Shown here: positions 58,283 to 64,000 of the stretch, piece by piece
Layout of the letters: each line of letters opens with the position of its first letter
Position numbering within the stretch: the stretch's first letter is position 1
Source of the DNA: Maylandia zebra
Taxonomy: Eukaryota > Chordata > Actinopteri > Cichliformes > Cichlidae
Assembly: GCF_041146795.1 (NCBI RefSeq)
Contig: NC_135187.1
Location: 5,157,556 to 5,221,555, forward strand
DNA: 64,000 bases
Reading direction: 5' to 3'
Translations under genes and position numbers: made by a program
The notes under the pieces: generated by a model
The model's database searches: none
What the model was told of the DNA's origin: nothing
What the model saw: the letters and a program-made list of their open reading frames with translations, nothing else

Positions 58283-61200
58283 CCCTCCCCCTTTGACCCA
58301 GCATGAGCCCCTTCATGCGTCACGCTGTGGTCTACAGATGAACTCTCATAGTCACCTATTGTATAAAGTGCTTGGTTAAAGCTCTCTATGAGGCTCTGCG
58401 CAAAGGAAATTAAGGGATTTCCCAACTCAGGATAATGGAAGCGCCTTGGTGGTCGACGTGTCCTTTCTGACTTACGAACATGGTCATTTTTTTCTCCACT
58501 GTCAACAGTTTCCTTATGCTCCAGAGCTACCTCAGGGGTTTGTGGGTTCAGATCAATGGTTTCCGTAGCTATAGGAGCCTCTACATCAATGGACGGTACA
58601 TCAATGCTGTCTTCGGCCACAGCTGATTTTTGATTAGTCATAGTTGGTAAAGTTACATCGTCTTCAGTAGGGTGTTGCTCAGCCACAACATCTGGCTCCT
58701 CTCCTTCAGCTACTTCAGGAGGTACCCCTACAGGCTCTGCAGGCAGCAAAGGGGAGCTGCCTCTGCAAGGCTCATTCTGAGGCTGAGGGTTTACACAGTC
58801 TGCTGGCGTAGCTGGTATACAACTACCCTCCGGTACTGTTTTTCCGGTTTGCTGTCGTCTCTTCGGGATTTCAAACACCTGAACCAACTTTCCAGGAATG
58901 ACAGAAGACTGCCTAGGATAGACAGGTGAGTCGTCTTCAGATTCTGATTGCTCCTCCAGTAACAGAGGCTGACTGCGCCTCGTTCTTGGCCTGCAACTCT
59001 TTGGCTTGACCTGGTCAACTTCCTCAGCTTCAGATAAGTCACCACAAGGGAGTAAGAGATCCCTGTGAAGAGTTCGAATAGGACCATCTCCATTCATAGG
59101 CTGTACAACATACACAGGTAGGTCTACCATCTTTTCCACCACTCTGTACATGGTTGACTCCCACTTATCTGCAAGTTTGTGTTTATTCCGAAGTCGCAGG
59201 TTCCGCACTAGCACTTGATCACCTTTCTCCAAAGTTGACTCCCTGACAGTTTTGTCAAAACGGCGTTTATTCCGTTCAGCAACCTTCTGAGAGTTTTTGG
59301 CAGCGATCTGATAGCTCTCTTGAAGGCGAGCCTTCAGAGCTCTCACATACTGAGAGTGAGATGTAGGAGAGCCATCTTTAACTGGCAGGCAGAATGCAAT
59401 ATCCACGGGAAGCCTCGGCTGGCGACCAAACATTAACTCGTATGGGCTAAACCCAGTGGTCTCGTTCTTGGTGCAATTATAGGCGTGAGTTAGTGGTTTC
59501 ACATAATCGCGCCAATGAGTTTTCTCTTTGTCTTGTAGAGTTCCTAACATGCCAAGAAGAGTTCGGTTGAACCGTTCAACTGGGTTTCCCCGTGGATGAT
59601 AAGGACTGGTGCGCACCTTCGTGATACCAGCTAGGGCACAGAGCTCTTTAATGAGTTGGGACTCAAAATCCCTGCCCTGATCACTAAGCAGGCGCTCAGG
59701 AAAACCATAATGCACCAGAAACTGCTCCCAAAGACACTTCGCAACTGTTGTAGCCTTTTGGTCTTTTGTTGGCATAGCAACAGCGTATTTGGTGAAATGA
59801 TCAGTTATGACCAGAATGTCTTTGGTGTTGTGACTGTCAGGCTCCAAGGATAAATAGTCCATGCATACCAGTTCCATGGGACGGGTTGTTTGGATACTCA
59901 CAAGAGGTGCTGCTCTTTCAGGAAGAGTCTTTCTTCTAACACAACGTCCGCAAGACTTAATCTTTCTCTCTACATCAGTTGCCATTTTAGGCCAATAAAA
60001 TCTTGACCTAACCAAGTCGAGGGTTCTTTCCAAACCCATATGCCCCATGTCGTCATGAAGGCAAGTGAGAATGGTGGACCTTAAAGACTCAGGGACGACA
60101 AGCTGAAAGGTGACATTTTCACCTGATTTGCGGGTTCTGTAGAGGAGACCATTTTTCAGTTCCAAACGTTTCCACTCTTTGAGCATTAGTTTAAGCTCTA
60201 AGGATGCAGAGTTAGGATTGGAATTTGCTTCACCTCCATTTTCTAACATGTTGACCACATACCCAATAATTGGGTCAGACCTCTGATGCTGTTGGAGTTC
60301 TACCTCACTATAGGTAGGTATGACAGAACAACCTAATGTTCCATCATCTGCGTAGACGTCTGGCACCGCATCGGTATGTAGAGCAAGGGACTCTACCAAA
60401 GTGATAGAAGGTAGGCTATTGTCAGATTCACCTAAGAGATGACGGTGGCACAAGACACTGAATGTGTCAGCTGTCACATCTTGTCTGTTGGGAGATGAAG
60501 AGAGATGATGGGAAGCGAATTGTTTCATTCGCTCTTTTTCTTCAAGAGAAGCATAGTCATCATCCACAGTATCATGTGGCCGCCTAGAGAGGCCATCTGC
60601 ATCTTGATTGCTCTTACCAGCACGATACTTAATATTAAAGTCGAAGGTGGAGAGAGCGGCCAACCAGCGGTAGCTGGCAGCATCGAGCTTGGCTGACTTC
60701 AAAACATAGGTCAATGGGTTGTTGTCCGTTAAAACCGTGAATGTGTTCCCGTAGAGATAATCTTGGAACTTCTCTACAATGGACCACTTTAATGCAAGAA
60801 ATTCCAGTTTATGAGCTGGATACCGCTTTTCACTGGGTGAAAGTCCTCTACTTGCGTAGGCAATAACCCTCACTTCACCATCCTGTTCTTGATACAAGGC
60901 TGCCCCTAACCCAGAGGTGCTCGCATCAGTATGGAGGACGTATGGTAATTTTGGGTTAGCATATCCAAGCACTGGAGCTGATGTCAGTTTCTCTATGATT
61001 ACCTCAAAAGCTTCCTGACAAGCAGGTGTCCAACGGCTGGAAAGAGGCTCTTTAGGGTTCAAGTATCCGCTAGGACCGGGTGTCACCTTTCTGCCCTTCC
61101 TGTATGGTGGGTAGCCTTTGGTAAGATCATTCAGGGGTTTGACAATTTTTGAATAGTCCTTCACAAACCGTCGATAGTACCCTGCAAAGCCTAGGAAAGA

Positions 61201-63003
61201 CTTGAGGTCACTGAGCGTCTGGGGTCTTGGCCAGGTTTTGAGAGCTCTGACCTTCTCAGGATCGGTCTCTACACCTTTGGTAGACACGATGTGTCCTAGG
61301 TATCGCACAGAACTTTGGAAGAAGGAGCACTTTTTGGGAGAAAGTTTCAACCCATATTCTCTCAGTTGCTGAAGGACACGTAGAAGCCTGGTTTCATGTT
61401 CCTCCAAAGTGCTGGAGAACACGATGATGTCATCTATGAACACCAGAACTTCTTTCAGATTGAGGCTGCCCATACACCGTTCCATTAAGCGCTGGAAGGT
61501 GCTGGGAGCGTTGGTGATCCCCTGGGGCATACGGTTAAACTCGTAAAATCCCAAGGGGCACACAAAAGCTGTCTTGGGCTTATCACATTCCTCCATCTCA
61601 ATCTGGTAATAACCAGACTTGAGATCCATTACTGAAAACCATTTGGATCCAGCAAGGGCTGAGAAAGCCTCTTCAAGGTTTGGAAGTGCGTACGCATCTC
61701 GTATTGTTAACGCATTGAGCTTACGATAATCAATACAAAGACGGACCTCTCCATTCTTCTTTTTAACCACCACAATCGGTGAAGCATAAGGGGACTCTGA
61801 TTCACGGATTACTCCTGCATCAAGGAGTGCTTGCAAGTGCTTCCTCACAGCTTCATAATCATTTGGGTGGATTGGCCTGGACTTTTGCTTAAAGGGTGCT
61901 TCGTCCTTTAAGTTTATGTGATGTGTGACTTTAGATACATGTCCAAGATCCAAATCATGCTGGGCAAAAACATCAGCATAGGCACTTAGACGCTGGGTAA
62001 CCCTCTCTTTCCACTCCTGCGGGAGGGGAGAATTGCCAAAGTCAAATGTCAAATCTGGGTGAGCAGGTTCATCAACTGGCTGTGCAGTAACATTACAACA
62101 TTTCACAGTGTCATCATTTTTGGTTGAAATGGGTGATTCTTCATATATCTTTGCAGGACTATGGAGCTCTGCAATGACACATCTAGAAGGCAGTGTTACG
62201 TCATGCTCAGTTTCATTTCTCACCCATATAGGTAACCTATGAGGATGCTTCTTGGGCAAAGTGACAAGACAGCACTCCACAAAAATTCCCCCTGGTAAGG
62301 TGGATGTCGTTGGCTGTTCAACAATGGCACATTCACCAGCACTGCTGGATCTGACACAGCCTTCAAGGAGGACCCTCCCTTGAGCTGGTACTACGTGTTG
62401 CACCTTGCCCTTAAGAGTTACAAAGCCATCGTTTCCGGCTAGGTTTATCTCTCTCCTGACCTTGAGTGTACGGAGGATCTGCCTGTAGCCATAGACCGAC
62501 GACAAATCATTGGGATCTTTACCTTGACAATATTCGTCGTACAGAACATCAAGTGCATTTGTCCCAATCAGCACAGGCAAGTCACAGTTAGAGCGTAAGT
62601 CAGGTACTACTAAAGCAAGGCTAGAAACCTCAGGCTCAGTTTCAATAAAGCTTTTTGGAAACTTAAGGCTGATGGGTATGTATCCCAAGTAAGGAACATT
62701 TTGGCCACTAGCAGCCTCAACATCCAGGCCACTGATAGGCTGAATGGGATGTTCTGAAAGATTGGTGTTGTAAAATGAAGCGGACACTGTGGTCACTTGA
62801 GACCCAGTGTCAAGGAGACAACTGCAATTGACTCCCGACACGGTAACATTTGCTGTACATTTCTGTCCTACAAGTCCCTTGGGTAACCTAATCTGGGGTC
62901 GTGCTGCACGAGAGAGAGAAGATACTTTGCTCTGAGGCTCCGGTTTGGGACGTTCATGATTACTTTCAGTTCCTGGTAGTCCCTCCCCAGAAACTGATTT
63001 TAG
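58234..63003 (-). CDS. pol: Ty3/gypsy Pol: protease, RT, RNase H, integrase
   Basis: The frame is open from the frameshift site at 63003 to the stop at 58234 (1589 codons) and has no own ATG near its start, consistent with synthesis as Gag-Pol. Counting from a GTG at 62841: protease DTGS at 11-14. RT has MDLKSGYYQ (Asp406) and VFIDD (Asp470-471). RNase H has HTDAS (Asp639), Glu680 and LTDNN (Asp706). Integrase has a zinc-binding H/H...CGRC part (about 929-967) and catalytic Asp995, Asp1054 (SDQGRD) and Glu1090 (NPVERF), a DD35E spacing. A GPY/F-like and acidic-proline tail ends the protein, whose last codons lie inside the LTR. It copies RNA to DNA in cytoplasmic particles and integrates it. 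The gypsy assignment is secure; the clade is not. Confidence 0.96.
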   Translation of the reverse strand, partial: LKSVSGEGLPGTESNHERPKPEPQSKVSSLSRAARPQIRLPKGLVGQKCTANVTVSGVNCSCLLDTGSQVTTVSASFYNTNLSEHPIQPISGLDVEAASGQNVPYLGYIPISLKFPKSFIETEPEVSSLALVVPDLRSNCDLPVLIGTNALDVLYDEYCQGKDPNDLSSVYGYRQILRTLKVRREINLAGNDGFVTLKGKVQHVVPAQGRVLLEGCVRSSSAGECAIVEQPTTSTLPGGIFVECCLVTLPKKHPHRLPIWVRNETEHDVTLPSRCVIAELHSPAKIYEESPISTKNDDTVKCCNVTAQPVDEPAHPDLTFDFGNSPLPQEWKERVTQRLSAYADVFAQHDLDLGHVSKVTHHINLKDEAPFKQKSRPIHPNDYEAVRKHLQALLDAGVIRESESPYASPIVVVKKKNGEVRLCIDYRKLNALTIRDAYALPNLEEAFSALAGSKWFSVMDLKSGYYQIEMEECDKPKTAFVCPLGFYEFNRMPQGITNAPSTFQRLMERCMGSLNLKEVLVFIDDIIVFSSTLEEHETRLLRVLQQLREYGLKLSPKKCSFFQSSVRYLGHIVSTKGVETDPEKVRALKTWPRPQTLSDLKSFLGFAGYYRRFVKDYSKIVKPLNDLTKGYPPYRKGRKVTPGPSGYLNPKEPLSSRWTPACQEAFEVIIEKLTSAPVLGYANPKLPYVLHTDASTSGLGAALYQEQDGEVRVIAYASRGLSPSEKRYPAHKLEFLALKWSIVEKFQDYLYGNTFTVLTDNNPLTYVLKSAKLDAASYRWLAALSTFDFNIKYRAGKSNQDADGLSRRPHDTVDDDYASLEEKERMKQFASHHLSSSPNRQDVTADTFSVLCHRHLLGESDNSLPSITLVESLALHTDAVPDVYADDGTLGCSVIPTYSEVELQQHQRSDPIIGYVVNMLENGGEANSNPNSASLELKLMLKEWKRLELKNGLLYRTRKSGENVTFQLVVPESLRSTILTCLHDDMGHMGLERTLDLVRSRFYWPKMATDVERKIKSCGRCVRRKTLPERAAPLVSIQTTRPMELVCMDYLSLEPDSHNTKDILVITDHFTKYAVAMPTKDQKATTVAKCLWEQFLVHYGFPERLLSDQGRDFESQLIKELCALAGITKVRTSPYHPRGNPVERFNRTLLGMLGTLQDKEKTHWRDYVKPLTHAYNCTKNETTGFSPYELMFGRQPRLPVDIAFCLPVKDGSPTSHSQYVRALKARLQESYQIAAKNSQKVAERNKRRFDKTVRESTLEKGDQVLVRNLRLRNKHKLADKWESTMYRVVEKMVDLPVYVVQPMNGDGPIRTLHRDLLLPCGDLSEAEEVDQVKPKSCRPRTRRSQPLLLEEQSESEDDSPVYPRQSSVIPGKLVQVFEIPKRRQQTGKTVPEGSCIPATPADCVNPQPQNEPCRGSSPLLPAEPVGVPPEVAEGEEPDVVAEQHPTEDDVTLPTMTNQKSAVAEDSIDVPSIDVEAPIATETIDLNPQTPEVALEHKETVDSGEKNDHVRKSERTRRPPRRFHYPELGNPLISFAQSLIESFNQALYTIGDYESSSVDHSVTHEGAHAGSKGEGVTHVKYRAAKSLFVI
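58283..58294 (-). promoter_or_regulatory. Polypurine tract of the gypsy element
   Basis: AAAGGGGGAGGG on the minus strand abuts the LTR start. It would prime plus-strand DNA synthesis. It overlaps codons of pol. Confidence 0.85.
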
Positions 63004-63009
63004 TTTAAA
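62947..63009 (-). promoter_or_regulatory. -1 programmed ribosomal frameshift signal between gag and pol
   Basis: On the minus strand the heptamer T-TTA-AAC (63009-63003) is in the gag zero frame, immediately before the gag stop (63002-63000). After 6 nt comes CAGTTTCTGG (62996-62987), loop GGAGGGACTA (62986-62977) and CCAGGAACTG (62976-62967), a 10-bp stem with one G-U pair. GGGAC in the loop (62983-62979) can pair with GTCCC at 62951-62947, forming an H-type pseudoknot. The pol frame is exactly -1 to gag. Confidence 0.85.
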
Positions 63010-64000
63010 GCTGACATATTCTGTTCCTCCCAGACTTGTAGTTTTTGGTTGAACTCCTTACGTTTCATTTCAACTAGTTCAGGGTTTGGTTCATTGCTGC
63101 AAGAGGGAGCAATATGACCATCCTCGCCGCACCTGAAGCAGTACCATGGGCGTGGCTTCTTAGTGGGCTTAGTCTCACTTGGGTCAGATTTCTCTTTAGG
63201 AAGAATCTTGAACTTAGGTTTGGTTTTCTTATTTGGCTTGTCAGAGTTCTGGCTTGAACTGTCAATAGCTGATGCTTTCAGTGAAGCCACTTGGGCTTGT
63301 AGCTTTGCAAGTTTCCTTTCTAACTTATGTGCATCAAAAGGCACTAGCCTATCATTAACAGCTGATACGTCTGTATCATCAGTGACATACTCTCCTACTT
63401 CAAGGGAGTTCAAATGTGCCTTAGGTTTAGAAATGCCTAAGTGCTGTTTCATTCGGCTGGACTTTGCCGCTTGCCGGTCCTCCTCAGTACGTAGCATGAG
63501 GAGCAACTCTGGAAATGAAGGTGGCTTGTCCTTCTTCTGCTCAAGCTGCAAGGTTGTGATCAAGCTGTTGTTCCAGCAACCTCTACAAAACTGTTTAAGC
63601 AGTTGGCGATCTGAATCATTTGTAGTGATGCCACCTCTTTTAATGACTTTACTCAGGGTTATCTGCAACCGCTGTAAATAGGCAGAAGGCTTTTCACCTG
63701 AGTTCTGGTTTGTGCTCAGGAATTTGGCAAAAAGCTCATCCCCATCATCAACAGTACCATACGCTGAGTCAAGAAGGCTGAGATAGTCATGGGGAGAAGC
63801 GTTATGACCAAGGTGCTTTACAATGTTAGCAGCTGGTGGAAGAAGGCTCTCAACTATTTTCCTTACCATATGTTTGTCAGATATGGTACAATCTATGAGG
63901 TGGAATTCAACATTGTTGCGCCACGTATCATAATCAGCTTCGAAAGTAGAGCAAGGGGTTTTCCCCGAGAAGGGCCTGAGCTTTGCATGACCTTGAGAAG
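63000..64000 (-). CDS. gag: Ty3/gypsy Gag with CCHC zinc knuckle, N-terminus off-window
   Basis: The frame is open from the right edge to TAA at 63002-63000. An internal ATG at 63869 is probably not the start, because coding-type sequence (including DYDTWRNNVEFHL) continues upstream to the edge. The capsid-like region with VRKIVESLLPPAA, SAYGTVDDGDELF and GEKPSAYLQRLQ resembles the PNMA family of gypsy-derived host proteins. A Lys/Ser-rich linker follows, then CFRCGEDGHIAPSC (C-X2-C-X4-H-X4-C, about 63150-63100) that binds RNA. Gag builds the particle and packages RNA. It ends on the slippery heptamer that feeds ribosomes into pol. Confidence 0.93.
   Translation of the reverse strand, partial: SQGHAKLRPFSGKTPCSTFEADYDTWRNNVEFHLIDCTISDKHMVRKIVESLLPPAANIVKHLGHNASPHDYLSLLDSAYGTVDDGDELFAKFLSTNQNSGEKPSAYLQRLQITLSKVIKRGGITTNDSDRQLLKQFCRGCWNNSLITTLQLEQKKDKPPSFPELLLMLRTEEDRQAAKSSRMKQHLGISKPKAHLNSLEVGEYVTDDTDVSAVNDRLVPFDAHKLERKLAKLQAQVASLKASAIDSSSQNSDKPNKKTKPKFKILPKEKSDPSETKPTKKPRPWYCFRCGEDGHIAPSCSNEPNPELVEMKRKEFNQKLQVWEEQNMSALN

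Larger units (their letters stand above)
56703..64000 (-). mobile_element. Ty3/gypsy LTR retrotransposon, near-complete, runs off the right edge
   Basis: Order on the minus strand: gag (from beyond 64000 to 63000), -1 frameshift signal (63009-62947), pol (63003-58234), polypurine tract (58294-58283) and 3' LTR (58282-56703). The 5' LTR and primer-binding site are outside. All frames seen are open and all enzyme motifs intact, so the copy looks young. It inserted into hAT copy 2. Confidence 0.95.

Noticed and set aside
62841..62841. GTG as the start of Pol
   Set aside because: The frame is open upstream to the slippery heptamer, so Pol is made by frameshifting and not from this codon.

Overview
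The window looks like a piece of a teleost nuclear genome, most likely a percomorph and quite possibly a cichlid. The reasons are spliced vertebrate genes with GT-AG introns, long TG microsatellites, tRNA-headed SINEs, L2/Rex-like LINE tails, several Tc1/mariner families, hAT elements with BED fingers, a Penelope-like element and Ty3/gypsy elements. The species-level guess rests on repeat families recognised from memory and is inference. No bacterial-style operons, CRISPR arrays or rRNA/tRNA genes are present.

The only host protein-coding genes I can support are two tandem, same-strand chemoattractant-type class A GPCRs (FPR/CMKLR1-like). Gene 1 has a 5' UTR exon near 20.1-20.2 kb and coding exons at 29827-30000 and 31925-32818 (355 aa). 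Gene 2 has a homologous 5' UTR exon near 42.85-42.95 kb and coding exons at 46459-46635 and 47584-48402 (331 aa). They share exon structure, phase-0 intron placement, the first-exon sequence and an unusual D-R-V in place of D-R-Y. Gene 2 has lost a Ser/Thr-containing C-terminal tail to a premature stop. A conserved non-coding block occurs near 25.8, 40.4, 44.0 and 54.0 kb, suggesting that the array once held more units than the two intact genes.

Everything else recognisable is mobile DNA. 1-520: 3' end and LTR of a Ty3/gypsy element. 4-8 kb: LTR-like repeats, including a solo LTR with a GGGT target duplication. 9.6-11.2 kb and 26.4-28.0 kb: two nearly identical Tc1 copies, each disabled by a different single lesion. 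12.2-18.9 kb: three older degenerate Tc1-like copies and a GC-rich repeat. 30-34 kb: LINE and SINE remnants in and around gene 1. 36.4-38.2 kb: solo LTR with a 5-bp target duplication carrying a nested hAT with an 8-bp target duplication. 39.3-40.0 kb: Tc1 fragment. 44.2-45.4 kb: Penelope-like element with inverted terminal repeats and a long target duplication, inside intron 1 of gene 2. 49-53.6 kb: probable endogenous retrovirus remnants cut by two hAT-like non-autonomous elements. 54.7-64 kb: a three-level nest in which an LTR carries a hAT, which is itself cut by a large Ty3/gypsy element.

The most striking single signal is in that last gypsy element (minus strand, 56703 to beyond the window end). 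Its gag and pol frames join through what looks like a textbook -1 programmed frameshift signal: heptamer TTTAAAC, a 6-nt spacer, a 10-bp stem with a 10-nt loop, and a 5-nt loop segment complementary to downstream sequence (H-type pseudoknot). All RT, RNase H and integrase catalytic residues are present, and gag resembles the PNMA family of domesticated capsids. The element may be recently active.
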